The position numbers and the translations under genes were made by a program. A stretch of DNA of 64,000 bases from Hemerocallis citrina. Taxonomy: Eukaryota; Streptophyta; Magnoliopsida; Asparagales; Asphodelaceae. Under the pieces are notes generated by a model, which worked only from the letters and a program-made list of their open reading frames with translations, was not told the origin of the DNA and did not search any database. The stretch is from NCBI GenBank assembly GCA_017893485.1, contig CM030363.1:109611073-109675072 (forward strand). Direction: 5' to 3'. Below are positions 33,211-45,401 of this stretch, one piece after another. How positions within the stretch are numbered: the first letter of the stretch is position 1; each line of letters begins with the position of its first letter.

Positions 33211-35325
33211 ATGGTATCAGAGCCAGGTTGCGAAAACGTTTTAATTCGTTTATTTGTTACAGTTTTGATATATATGCATAAACTGTAAGTTAATGATGAT
33301 TGGAATGATCATATGATGATCTTATAATCTGTATGTATACTGATATGTATATGATTTATGTTTGTTCTAATTACGATAATCGTATTCGATATGGATTCTG
33401 AAACGGCTGCTGCAGATTTGCTGAAATCTATTTCTAGTGTCCGATTTTTGCAAATGAGTACCTTTTCGGAAAGGGAAACGAGCGCCTGAACAAAACTGAT
33501 AGCTTAAGCTATCACCGACTCGTCTGTAAGGCGTTTGACGCCGTTTAGGGCCTGAAATATGCAATCTTATGTTTTCAGATTTAATTTCAATTTTCTGAAT
33601 TATGACTTATATGATTTTTATGATTGGATCATGATGAAATATGATATGGTATAACATGATAAGATAATATATGATATTATTTGAATATTATATATTTTTT
33701 CTTATCGCGTAGATTGTATACGATACGGTTTCTGCAAAGATGAGCAGATTTGGTGAAATCTATGTCCAGTGTCCGATTTTCGCAAATAAAATATGTTTTC
33801 TGACTGGAATCGGGTCACTGAGCAATACTGACTTTGTCACCGACGCGGATATAAGGCGTTTGACGCCGTTTAGAACCTGAAAACTGCGATTTACTATTTT
33901 CAGAATTTTGATTGCAATTTTCTGATTTTACCCTATTTAATTTTTGTGATTGGATCATGACAAATATGATGTGGTATGATGACATAATGAAATATGAGAT
34001 ATTCTTAATTGTTGTATGAGCATGGTGTATGGTTATGGCCTTAAGACCCATAGGTTAGTGGTTTTGATTTATGGTTTGGTTTCTAAATACAACTTGCATG
34101 TCGTCTTCTATTTCTTGTAATTTATATTCTCGAATGTAACTCGAGTTCCTCTTGTAAGTTCATAAGAACATTTTTTTTTTTTTTCCATTATTCAATGTAA
34201 TGATCAATGAAGACATGGAAGCAAGGAGGCAAACTAATGAGCATTCCAAAGAAGGAGATACAAGATGAAGATGAAGAAGATAAAGACATGTAATAGTGTA
34301 GTATTTTAAACCACCCATAGATTGACCTTGATTTTTCCATTAGCTTGGAAAGATCATATAGGATGGGCCATAACCAAACACGTTTACTTTATGCACTTTA
34401 CATATGTATGAATGTATGTGATACAATGTATGTGTAGATATAATGATGCATGCTTAATTAGATTAAGATGAATGTATTAGATACGACACCCCATTCATGC
34501 TTAAACAAGATAAAATCTATAACGATTTAAGATGAACATTAAACAAACGATCATGAGATTCTTGTGTTTATGAAACACGGTAATTAAATATGATTTTTCA
34601 TTATTCAACGATTGAATGATTTTGTCAACAACCGATTACGAATCTGTAAGAAAAGGGGTGCCAATAATGCCGTCTGTGCGTTAACCTCTGATCTGGAAAT
34701 CATTCATTCAACGAATTTTGATTTGAAATATTTGATTCAAGGAAAAATTGAGAATCTCTTTATGATGGGATCATGATCGTTTATAAGTAAATCCCTTAAT
34801 AAATATTAAGTTAAACAAGATGCTTTCCAATGAATAACACTCATCAAGGCCTAGATCATAAGGGGTGGGTTTGCCAAAGCAGAGTGCTCCTTTTAATCGT
34901 GGTGAGGTGCGAAAGAGTAAATGTGATACTCGTTATGTTGATTCATTGGGCCTAACTTAACTAAGTCGTCACAATAAGATTATGAACTTAGAAGCATAGA
35001 GTTTGGCAAAAAATTTATTAGATAAATTAGAGCAATGGTTGTTCACCAAACTATCCAAGAGTTATATACGTGATATAATTGACAAATGTTGTCTACCTAA
35101 ATAGTTGTGTTTTGGGAGTTTCAGCCAACGCTGACTCAAGACATGATGAAATATGGATCTTGGCTCACTAGAAAGATATATAATAAATGCTTTCCGAATT
35201 AATAGTAAGGGCTATTAATTTGATCAAAATAGTGGGAGATATATATTATGAATATATATGAATAATCATTTGAACATAAACTAATAATTCCGTAGACTAA
35301 TTCTTTTATGCATTTTACATTATAG
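33103..35325 (+). other. Candidate 5' leader intron of copia element
   Basis: The donor TTTTAAG/GTAAAC is inside the LTR and the acceptor ACATTATAG ends at 35325, eight bases before the gag ATG. The intron would cover the primer-binding site and the 2-kb leader. It is inferred from splice-site shape and position only. Confidence 0.45.
33212..33227 (+). other. Copia primer-binding site (tRNA-iMet)
   Basis: TGGTATCAGAGCCAGG starts two bases after the LTR end. Confidence 0.92.
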
Positions 35326-35333
35326 ATATTCTA
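33228..35333 (+). repeat. Copia leader with a diverged internal duplication
   Basis: About 2.1 kb without coding content lies between the primer site and gag. Two related segments at about 33400-33600 and 33730-33930 share GTGTCCGATTTT, AAGGCGTTTGACGCCGTTTAG and the following TTTTCAG stretch. AAGGCGTTTGACGCC contains an inverted repeat (GGCGT...ACGCC) that could form a hairpin. A role in RNA packaging is possible but unproven. Confidence 0.7.
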
Positions 35334-38300
35334 ATGGCAAACAACTCAAATAACTTCTCTGTACGATCTGTCCTTGAGAAGGACAAGTTGACAGGAACAA
35401 ACTTCCTCGATTGGCAAAGGAATTTGAGGATAGTCCTCAGGTAAGAGTGAAAGCTCTATGTCATTTCCTCGCCCTGGACCTCTCCCTGTAGGTGAATCGG
35501 TTGATCAACGTAATGTTTATCAGAAACATATCGATGATGACACGAATGTCACTTGTCTTATGCTTGCGACTATGAGTCTTGAGCTTCAGAAACAGCATGA
35601 GCATATGGATGCTCATATAATGATAGAGCACCTTAAACGTATGTTTGAAGGACAGGCTCGTCAAGAGAGGTTTGATACAAGTAAAGCCTTGTATGCATGT
35701 AAATAGGGTGATCGTGATCCAGTTGCACCGCATGTTCTAAAGATGATGGATATATGGAGTACCTTGCTACTCTGGGTTCCGCCATCAGTCCGGAAGCTCA
35801 GATAGATCTAATCTTGCAATCTTTGAACAACGACTATGCTCAATTTGTAATGAATTACAATATGAATGAGATAGACAAGACACCTACCGAATTGTTGGCT
35901 ATGTTGAAAACTAATGAGACCAACATTCAGAAGGCATCCCCTGCTCCCATAATGATGGTCAACAAAGGGAATGCCAAAGGAAAGGGTAATTGGAAAGGCA
36001 AGAACAAGATTGGATCTAAGCCTGCTAATCCAGAACCCGCTGTTAAGGCTTAGAAGCCTACTGGAGGTGTTGAAAAGGCAAAGGCAAAGGGTGATTGTCA
36101 CTATTGCAAGAAGCCGGGTCATTGGAAGAGAAACTGTCAAACTTATTTGGAGGATCTGAAGAAACTGAAGGCTGTTCAGATTTCTGTTTCAGGTATTTAT
36201 ATTATAGAAGTCAAATTTGTCTACTTCTACATCATGGGTATTAGATACTGGATGTGGTTCTCACATTTGTATAAATGTGCATAAACGGCGAAGGAGTAGA
36301 ACTTTGGCGTTAGGAGAAGTCGACCTACATGTTAGCAATGGAGCAAAGGTTGCTGCTTTAGCTGTAGGGACTTATTATTTATCGATGCCCATGGGGCTTA
36401 TTTCAGAACTTGAGAACTATTTTACGTGCCTGCAATTTGCAGAGACATTATTTTGGTTTCTTGTTTGGACAAGATTGGTTTTTCCTTTTTGATTCAGAAC
36501 AATTGTTGTTCCTTTTCATTAAATAATGTTACCTATGAGGTTGCACGTTTGTTTAATGGTTTATATGTTCTTGATTTTGATACTCCTATCTATAATGTAA
36601 ATAATAAACGTCTAAAGATAAATGACTCAAATCAAACATACCTCTGGCACTGTCATTTAGGCCATATAAATGAGAATCGCATTTCCAAGTTACATTAGGA
36701 TGGATACTTGGATAAGTTTGATTTTGAATCATACGAAGAATGTGAACTATGTCTCATTGGCAAAATGACTAAAACTCCTTTTACCGGATAAGGTGAGAGG
36801 GCCACCAAACAATTGGAATTGATACATAGTGATGTATGTGGTCCAATGCGTATGTTGGCAAGAGGTGGCTTTTACTAATTTTAACCTTTACTGATGATTT
36901 TAGTAGATACGGATATGTGTATCTTTTGAAGAACAAATCCGAATCGTTTGAAAAATTCAAAGAGTAAGAGATTGAAGAAGAAAAACAAATAGGCGAAAGT
37001 ATAAACTCTACGATCTGATCGTAGAGGAGAATACCTAAGCTTAAAATTTCTTAAAAGCGTGTGGTATAGTATCACAACTCACTCCTCCTGGAACACCACA
37101 AAGACATGGTGTGTCTGAGAGGAGAAATCGCATTTTGTTGGACATGGTGCGATTGATGATGAGTCTAGGGGATCTTCCAATTAGTTTCTGGGGTTATGCC
37201 CCTAGAGACGGCTGCAGAAACACTAAACCGAGTTCCTTCTAAATCAGTTCAAAAGACACCGTATATGAGATATGAACTGAGAAACGTCACAGCGTGTCAT
37301 TTATGAAAATTTGGGGATATGAAGCGTTTGTGAAACGTATGATCTCTGACAAGCTAGGACCAAAATCAGATTTTGTGGGATACCCAATGGAAACAAAAAA
37401 GGGTATTAATTCTATAAACCTTCGGAGAACAAAGTGTTTGTTGCTTGAATGGCTATGTTTCTAAAGAGAGATTTACTTTCTAAGAAAAATAGTGGGAGGA
37501 CAATAGATCTCGATGAGGATCGAGAACCACAAAATAATGTTGAACAAGAGTTGGAACATGAGCAGAGTGTGACTCAAGATGTTGATAACAACACTGCTCA
37601 AGAAACACAGGTTATTCGTAGATCTAGTAGGATTCGCTATGAGCCAGAGAGATATCGTGGATTTCTTCTGACTCAAATTGGCGATGTGATGATCATAGAT
37701 GATGATGAGCCTCTCACCTACAAAGATGCTATGAATAGTCCAGATTTTGAGAGATGGCTGGAAGCCATGAAATCTGAGATGGATTCCATGTATGAAAATC
37801 AAAGTATGGACTTTGGTTGGACCACCCGAAGGGGTAAAACCCATAGGGTGCAAGTGGGTTTCTTGAAGAAAACTGACGTGGATTGTAATGTACAGACCTA
37901 CAAAGCAAAACTAGTGGCGAAAAGTTTCAAGCAGATTCATAGTAGTGACTATGATGAAACTTTCTCACCGGTGGCTATGGTCAAATCCATCAGGATTTTG
38001 CTTGCGATAGCAACTTACTATGACTATGAAATTTGGCAAATGGATGTTAAGTCGATCCAAAGTTTGCTAGAATGGTCTGTGAGAAGCGATGGCCCATTTA
38101 TGGATTATAGCCGGCCTCGAGGAGATGGAACATTCGTTTTGATGAAACAGTCAAAGAGTTTGGCTTCATGTAAAATAAAAATGTGTCGTGTGTTTACGAA
38201 GGGTTAGTGGGAGCCATGTGTCATTCCTAGTATTATATGTAGATGACATATTATTAATAGGGAATGACATTCCTAATCTACAGGTTGTGAAGATTTGGTT

Positions 38301-38430
38301 GGGAAATAGTTTCTCGATAAAAGACTTTGGCGATGATACATATGTCTTAGGGATCAGGATCTATAGAGATAGATCTAAAAGATTAATCGGTTTAAGTCAG
38401 AATACATACATATGTAAAGTGCATACTTAA
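35334..38430 (+). pseudogene. Degraded copia gag-pol
   Basis: Gag starts at ATG 35334 but meets TAA then TGA within 45 codons; more stops and a frameshift follow near 35705-35755. The CCHC knuckle CHYCKKPGHWKRNC is at 36096-36137. Protease DTG is at 36244. Integrase pieces: HCHLGH near 36650, HSDVCGP near 36826, and TPQHGVSERRNRILLDM at 37088-37140, with a gap after 36965. RT pieces: YDETFSPVAMVKSIRILLAIA near 37950 and YVDDILLIGND near 38235; the segment between them is mostly deleted. RNase H is almost wholly missing. Integrase before RT is the copia order. It cannot supply its own proteins, although LTRs, primer site and purine tract are intact. Confidence 0.9.
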
Positions 38431-38533
38431 GATAACGTTGCGGACCCACAAGACTAAGGCTTTGTCGCAGCAGAAGCACGAAGGTCACACTAGTTCCATG
38501 GGTATTAGATACATGAGTGATTGGCTCTAGTGC

Positions 38534-38544
38534 AAGTGGGAGAT
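38534..38544 (+). other. Copia polypurine tract
   Basis: AAGTGGGAGAT directly before the right LTR is the typical copia plus-strand primer. Confidence 0.88.
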
Positions 38545-40104
38545 TGTTAGTGTTAGTGCCCTAGAGACAATGTGATTGTGCTTCTAGGAAATACTTTTGT
38601 TAATTAATGATTGTGTTCTATTGATTATTATATGTTAATTTATTATGTCTTAATTTACTGCGATAAAAATGTTAGAATAATAAATGTCCTTGGAATATAT
38701 AATACGTATTCTATATCTTTAAGTATGAGACTTAAAAATGAGATTATATGAATAGTGTTTATATTCCTAAATATCCCTAATCAAGCATTGTCATTATGGG
38801 ACAATAATAATGCATAAAGATTAGTATGTTTGTTGACTGATGACCACATCTCATTGGTTATAGGTATAGTGATACTAAAGTCAAGAACATAGGTGCATGT
38901 AAGATTCTACATGGCACTGGATAGACCCACAGTGAGATTCTTCATGTTTAAATAAAGTCATAAGAAAGACTCACAGTGATAATGGTGTAATGATCCTCTG
39001 ACTTGAGATCATTATATTTCTATAAGAGGATTAATATACTTTGACTACATTAAAAGTTACCTTTGACCGGGTGATGATAAAAGTGGACATCGGGTATATT
39101 ATGAGTCGTATGAGAAATATGAATGATAGATAAAGGATTTAACCCTCCTATAATTAGGAGAGATATTATTGGCCTCTTGATTGAGTGAGACTATGAAATG
39201 CATGGCCATGCTCAAATAATGATTTGTTTTAATAGTCTACTCATTGATCAAGGAAACCCGGATTAAATGTTGAAGAGGATGACTGAGAACATGCCTCGAG
39301 TTTAATCTATAATATTTGGTTAAAGGGATTATATTACACGGAAACATTAATCACGAAAGGTTTTATTGGATCACCAATTATTATTATTACTTGGGTAGCA
39401 ATGATGTATTACTAGATGCCGCTCATTGTTTATAATTTTATTATTGGATATTAAAATTATTTCCAACGTAATAATAACCTAAAGGGTCACACACAAGAAC
39501 ACTTGAAGAAGATTTGATTTAAATTATGAATTTAAATTAAATAGTAATTCGAATTTATTTATGATATTAATTAAGTGGGACTTAATTAATTAATTAAATA
39601 TAATTTCAAATTTGCTAATGATTAGAATTAGAATTATATTAGAATATTAATTAAGTTTGACTTAATTATTTATTTAATTAAGAATTCTAATTTTAATAAA
39701 AGTCCAATAGGATTGGGCTTTAGAAAAACAGATTTGTCTCTCTATATAAAGATCTTAAACTCTCAAATTGTTTTTTTGAGGCTAAGAAAAAAAAAAAAAA
39801 CCCTAGCCGTTTGAGAGAAGAAGATGGAGATAGAGAGAATTTGTTTTTTGGATGCTAGTACATCGCTCCTTCAAATACCAAGTGTTCGTGTGGATACCGA
39901 TAGAGCGTAGATCGCGTCAGCGGGATGCGTGGTGATTCAAGAAGCTTGGACCTCCATTAGTCATCCTTTTCTCAACTGTTAAAGCTTCGTTTTAAGGTAA
40001 ACGTTCATAACTACGAATTAAACGTCTTGTTTTGCATGGATCCTGCGATTGGGTTTCGATTTTATTGTTTTAATCCGCTGCATTTATGCCCCGAAAACCC
40101 AACA
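38545..40104 (+). mobile_element. Copia element 3' LTR
   Basis: An uninterrupted 1560-bp LTR from TGTTAGTGTTAG to AACCCAACA, with TATA at 39743-39750. The TSD ATACG follows at 40105-40109. It contains the AGATT site (about 39510) that was the target of E2 in the other LTR. Confidence 0.95.
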
Positions 40105-40109
40105 ATACG

Positions 40110-40765
40110 AGAGTTGGGTTTAGTCAGATAGTAGACGATTATAATTCATATTGATACTTCAGTTTTACAGTATGCTTTATAACTTTCTGTATGTGAGCTA
40201 ATTCCCATATTTTCTCTTGCAGATGCCGAGCTTTGATGCCGCAGGCTCAAATGGATGGGCCAATGGCAACGGTACGGTAGTACCAGCTGCTGCTGCTCAG
40301 ACTCCCCTACCTCCACCTACCACTTCCATCGAGAGGGCAGTAGCCTAGCTGTCCCGTGAGCTTGCCGCGTACAAGTGGAGCCACGGACAACTCGAGGACC
40401 GCCTAGAGAATTGTGCCTATGCCCTGAGTGCCACCGAGGGGAGGGTGGCCAAGTTGGAGAGGTGGAGGCAGAACCGGAAATGAAGGAGTCGGGGCCAATA
40501 ATGTAGGCCTAAATGTCGAGACCGTGTTCACTTGCATGTATCAGGCGATGGCCACCTTCATGGAGGTGCAACAAAATTTCGTGCCACCACCCGTAGCCCC
40601 TGCAACCAACTTTGGGAATGTTGTTCTCGACCCGGTGAAGATGGTGGAGTCCTTTTAAAGGATGAAGCCACCCGTTTTCGAATGACAGGCTACCTCACTC
40701 TAAGACTAAATGTAAGGTTAATTACACGATTACTAGTCTTTCTTTTATCAGCCGATTACTAAAAG
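40110..40765 (+). pseudogene. E4 leader, pre-gag ORF and gag start, truncated
   Basis: Sequence resumes E4 after the copia TSD. TTCTCTTGCAG ends at 40222 and is followed at once by ATG 40223. That ATG opens an 86-codon frame with a Pro/Ala-rich start and a heptad-rich tail (LSRELAAYKWSHGQLEDRLE), broken by TAG at 40346 and ending at 40481. A second frame overlaps it at about 40450-40655 and reads like Gag (GLNVETVFTCMYQAMATFMEV, then DPVKMVESF), ending at TAA 40656. Near 40680-40765 the homology stops. The rest of gag, all of pol and the start of the 3' LTR are missing, so a large deletion joined gag to the LTR. Confidence 0.65.
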
Positions 40766-41357
40766 CCATCACTGGAATTAGAAACAGGAGAGAGCACATG
40801 GTTAGGATGCATAGCGGGGGATCGAGCCCCATTAAATTGAAGGACGTCGTTTGGTTGGGGGGTGTGTAGTATGGGATGCATATTTTTCAACCAAGCATGC
40901 ATTAGCTTTAGGAGCATTGTGTGCATAGTGTGTGCATTAGTTTAGGCCATCGCATACACTGACACTTGTTTGACATCACTTTTTCTTTGCAGCAAATCTT
41001 TGTATTTGTTGAGATTGGAACCGTTATACTATGGCGTAGAGAGGATAGCCGGGTATATCATTTCGTCAATTGTAATCAACTGACGTGCCCACAGTTATTA
41101 GTGCAGGACTGCCGAGTTGGGAGCATGGGAAAGCTCTAACAGGGGAAAGCATCCAGGTGAAAGTTACTGTCCAAATTTTATTATACATTCTTGTTGTAAC
41201 AATTAATTGTAAATGTTGTGTATATTGGACATTGTAATAACAATTTGATGTAATGAAAGTTTTTAATTTCCTGTGAATTTTGTTGTGTTGTGACTCATTT
41301 GAAGGAAGACCCTGGAGTGTGTCATGAGTTCCTATGTTGAGAATTTGGGGCGCTACA
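40766..41357 (+). mobile_element. E4 3' LTR remnant
   Basis: Matches 19869-20460 over about 590 bp with roughly 40 differences by eye, and ends GGGGCGCTACA. The following ATGTG (41358-41362) pairs with ATGTA before the left LTR, one mismatch, as expected for an old target duplication. Confidence 0.88.
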
Positions 41358-41362
41358 ATGTG

Positions 41363-42083
41363 GTACAAAATATAACCCAAACAAAAGTACATGAAAACAA
41401 AGTACATAACAATGGACAACCAAAGTACATCAAACCATCTACTCCCCTAACAAAATCCTGGGGTTGTTGGGGTCAAAATCCTGATAACAGTGAATGTCTG
41501 ACAGCCAGGTCACGCCCCTCAGTCTAGTGTCACATCCCTCAGTCAAGAGTCAGTCCAATCTCGACTTCATTATCATCGTACTCCTCCACCTAGAACACGT
41601 TCGCGATCCTCCCCCTAGGACCTGCTGTGGCAACATTTTTCCAAAAGGAAATAAAATGCATAATGTGAGTTAGATTACTAGAGAAACTATTACAAGTTCC
41701 ACGGAAGTAATAATTATTCCTATCTAGCCAAAGATCCCAGGTCGTGGTGGCGATAGCGATAAACCAAGTTTCTCTCATCGTTCATCTCTCATTAGTGAAC
41801 TTTGATCCTACCCACAGATCCTCGTACTTACTAGGGTACTTGTTCGTCCACAGGGCTGTAAGTACTTCCACCAGGACTGCTTTGCTTTTGGGGCATTCCA
41901 GAAAAAGATGATCTCTAGTTTCAGGGATAGCATTGCAGAACCCATAGGTAGAGTCCAAATTCGGTTGACGTTTCACAAGGTTCTCTCTAGTCAGTATTGC
42001 GTCATTCAGTACCAACCAGAGGTACTTTAATTTTCAGCGGTGTTTTCGCCTTCCAAACTACACTCGACCAACTCGGGCTACAA
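41363..42083 (-). pseudogene. LINE reverse transcriptase C-terminus (zf-RVT) with 3' tail
   Basis: The minus-strand frame at 42015-41782 reads NDAILTRENLVKRQ, then YGFCNAIPETRDHLFLECP. This is the Cys/His zinc-binding tail (zf-RVT type) of plant LINE reverse transcriptases. A frameshift near 42020 separates it from WKAKTPLKIK-like sequence, and a stop after 41782 separates it from a WDLWLDRNNYYFRG segment at 41778-41590. The body upstream on the minus strand is absent, so the copy is 5' truncated or cut by the LTR at 42085. 41363-41590 would be 3' untranslated sequence. Confidence 0.75.
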
Positions 42084-42084
42084 C

Positions 42085-42116
42085 TGTAACACCCCGTAAT
42101 TTTCAAAGAATATAAA

Positions 42117-42167
<51 letters not shown>

Positions 42168-42568
42168 GAAAGTGAAATATTTGGGCTGTTTGTATAAAGT
42201 TAAATGCATGGATATGGTAATATGTTGATAGTGTATAAAGAAATAGGGCCCACGAGCATTTGTGCTGTGCTTTGGCTTCATGGATGATGACGCCTTTCAC
42301 CTGGGGCCCACGACATTTGGAGACAGCATGAATGCTGTGCTTTCCTTGGTGACGTGGGCAGGTGAAGAGATGTGTTAGTAAAAATATCACATATCGGTAA
42401 GATAAAGTAATATAATAATATATAAATAAAATTGCCTATGATCAAGAGTAACCTAATTGGTTAACCACCTTTTGAGAGGCAGCCTGTGGTGGGCAGTTGT
42501 ACTACATAGTATCTAATTTGTCTTCTAAAAATAATAAAATTGTCTGAGTATTGGACAGGGGCGTTACA
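42085..42568 (+). mobile_element. E6 short Ty3 LTR (484 bp)
   Basis: From TGTAACACCCCG to GGGGCGTTACA, followed by a primer-binding site, so it is a 5' LTR in plus orientation. ACAAC at 42080-42084 would be the left target duplication. A TG microsatellite is at 42122-42165 and a TATAAAG-like box near 42233. It is related to the LTR at 1-540. Confidence 0.8.
42122..42165. repeat. (TG)n microsatellite in E6 LTR
   Basis: About 22 TG units, at the equivalent place to the CA tract at 461-497. Confidence 0.95.
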
Positions 42569-43356
42569 GATGGTATCAGAGCAGGCTTCACAAGTAGTAT
42601 AAATTTATAAGGAAAGACACCCTAGAGTGGACATTAGAGTGTGAGTTTTCAGTCTATAGAGATTTAAATGTAAGTGATTTACATTTGTGTTGCTCTATAG
42701 GCTGATGTTTTCTCTTCCCTTTTCCTTTTGGATGACTGGAGTCGTGAATGAAGTAGTTATTAAACCTTCATTCATGATGTTCTCTTCGGATACATTGATG
42801 TGAGATTGTATGCGAGCATGTTTTCCCTGGGTATCAGAGTGGCGTAGTGGAAGCGTGGTTGGTTGACCCTACATTCATGATACTTTACACACTTCCCTTT
42901 CAAATTATTTTTTTTCATGAATTTTATCATAATACTTTTCAACATTCAATATTTTTCAAATAAATATTTTCTTAAAAATTACCCATCGACTATGTTTCGC
43001 TTTATTGCATTGTTTTCCAAACTATTCCATAATTAAAGACTTAATTGATTTTTCCTTCTATCCAATGTTCTCCCTAATAGTAGTTTTGTATGAAAACTTT
43101 TTTCAATCTATCCTATCTTTATGGTTATATTTATTTCCCTATGTGAGTTTTCTTGTTTCGTTCTTATAAAATTTTGATGCTCATAGTTTTCTTAAGAGTT
43201 GTCTTGTTTTCCTTCGTTGCGTATTTTTATACTACATTTATTTTTCTTAAATAATTGCAGCTTTCTATATACAATAATGATATTTTCTAGTGTGTACAAA
43301 GTACAACCTTTACCCTAGCAAGTTCCGAGGACGGAACTATCCTAAGGGGAGGAGAG
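42569..43356 (+). mobile_element. E6 internal remnant without gag or pol
   Basis: TGGTATCAGAGC lies at 42571-42582. The next 150 bp closely resembles the leader of interiors A and B (GACACCCTAGAGTGGACATTAGAGTG; GATTTAAATGTAAGTGATTTACATTTG). Then only AT-rich noncoding sequence follows to the pre-PPT motif GTTCCGAGGACGGAACT and the purine tract AAGGGGAGGAGAG at 43344-43356. A total of 788 bp is far too short for gag-pol, so this is a deletion derivative. Confidence 0.8.
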
Positions 43357-43886
43357 TGTAACACCCCGCAAAATTGGAAATTACAATTTTACCCTCGTGT
43401 GTTACACACATGTATTTTGTAACGTTTTTCACTATGTATTTAGATTATCGACTATTTATGTATTTTTCCGCATTGATTTTACCATATTTTGAGTCAACAA
43501 AAATATCAAATTTCAATCTCTGTATTTTACGTGCTCTTTACATGTTTTGATGTACGTATCGGTTATGTGTTTCCACCACTACGTGCAATATTTTCTATGC
43601 GTTAAATTATTTATTTTACGTATTCAAATCCATTTTTAAAAACGGAAATTCATTTCCCGTATTTTGATATAAATACTTTTGTTCGTATAATGCACGTGTT
43701 TTCTACGTACGTAGCAATTACGTCGTAAAATTAATAAATATTTTTTCTTAAATTTTATTTTCATTATCTTTAACATTTTTTCATTGATAAAACTGGATTT
43801 TGCATTTTGATGTTTTACGTGCGACGGACGTGTTTCGGTACGCGTATGTGAGCGTACTTGTTTTTAAAAAAAAGTAAATTTCGGAG
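43357..43886 (+). mobile_element. LTR start after the E6 purine tract, truncated
   Basis: TGTAACACCCCGC directly after a good purine tract looks like a 3' LTR, but beyond the first dozen bases it does not match the E6 5' LTR at 42085. It is AT-rich and contains about ten ACGT cores at 43527-43832. It is cut at 43886 by the next LTR. No gene. Confidence 0.55.
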
Positions 43887-43921
43887 TGTGTAACACACCC
43901 CGTAGTTTTCAAAATACAAAC

Positions 43922-43964
<43 letters not shown>

Positions 43965-44444
43965 ATAAAGTTGGTAAGTGTTATATATAATAAAGTTGGT
44001 AAGTGTGCTGTTTGGTAAAAGTGTCAGGTAAGTGTGCTTTTTGGTAAAAGGCTTGACACTTTGGTAATAATTTGAAAAAGTGGAATAGTATTAAAATAAG
44101 GAGGGGGGGGGGGGGCACACGTGATGGAGGCAGCACTTGTATGCTTGCTGGTTGTTGACTTCGGTCAGCAGCCTAAAGGTGATGTGGCTTGGCTTCTACT
44201 GTTCACCTGGGTGTGTAAACCGTGTGCATGTACACACTTTGTATTTGGCAGGTCATGCACTAGTGGAGCCGGGTTGTAACTTTGTGGGGAGAGGGAAAGG
44301 TTGGAGTTATGGGGGTTAAGGTTGTGAAGGGTTGGAAATGTGAAGAGTTGGTGGTTTTTAGGAGTTGAGAAAGTGAAGAGATGAGAATTAAATTGAATAA
44401 TTTATTAGGTGTGTAATTTTGCAAATTGAACTCTCAACTTATCC

Positions 44445-44452
44445 TATAAATA
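44445..44452 (+). promoter_or_regulatory. TATA box of LTR A
   Basis: CCTATAAATAGC, followed about 30 bp later by CATTTCACACACC, a plausible start region. The donor GTGGGTG is 200 bp downstream. Confidence 0.65.
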
Positions 44453-45401
44453 GCACCATCCTCTTTCTCATTTCACACACCAAAAAGAAAATTAAATAAG
44501 AGAAAGAAAGAAAAGAAAGAGAGTGAGAGAAGTTCTATTGCTTGGAGGAAATTCTTGCTTGGAGAAGTCTTACTAGGAGAAGAAGGCTTTGCTAGAGAGG
44601 CTAGGAGCTAGGAGGAATCATCTTTTCAATTGTGGTTTTCAATCTTCTTAAAGGTGGGTGATCTCTTTCTTTCTAGAGTAGAACTTGCATGCTAAAGAGT
44701 TTAATGAGTAGTATAAAAATTGATTGTGATATATGTAGATAAAAATCCATGCTAGCATAACATGCAATGATTTTGTTGAAACTTAGTAATTGATTGTTAC
44801 CATGCTAATTAAAAGAAAAGTTCAACTAAGGAAATAATCATATGGACCGTGTTAGAAAATTTGAAGTTTATGGTTGTCAAATGTGTATGAGAAATTGTTA
44901 GAGAAATATTTTATTATGACATATGCTTTAGAAATATAATGCTTAAGAGGTAGAAAAGAGAAAGATAATTTTTTTTTATTTTGACATGTCGACATATGTT
45001 AAAAATACAAGTTTTCGCATGAAAGAAACCCTTGAAATATCCATGGTTGATTTAAAGACACATTTGGATTTTTGCACAAAAATTTTAATTAGTATGATGA
45101 TGGACTTAAACTAATTTTAATAAACATGATTTCTACATTTTCGAGTTTTGAAGAAGAAATGCAAATTTTTAAAAAGAAAGGAAAATCTATTAGAAAATGG
45201 AGACATACTCTAAAAATAAGTTTGAACTTGTTGATTACTATTTTTTTTATATTTCATCTCAGTCCAATAGTGAGCTTTATTCCAATATCCTAAAGGATTG
45301 GATTATTGGGTAAACAAGTTTTATTAAAAGAAACCAAATTCATCATAGTATAAACAAAAGTACACTAATACAATTCCTAAACAGAAAATATATTTGGACT
45401 T

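Noticed and set aside
43357..43886. True 3' LTR partner of 42085-42568
   Set aside because: Only the terminal TGTAACACCCCG agrees; the rest does not align by eye, so I list it as a separate truncated LTR.
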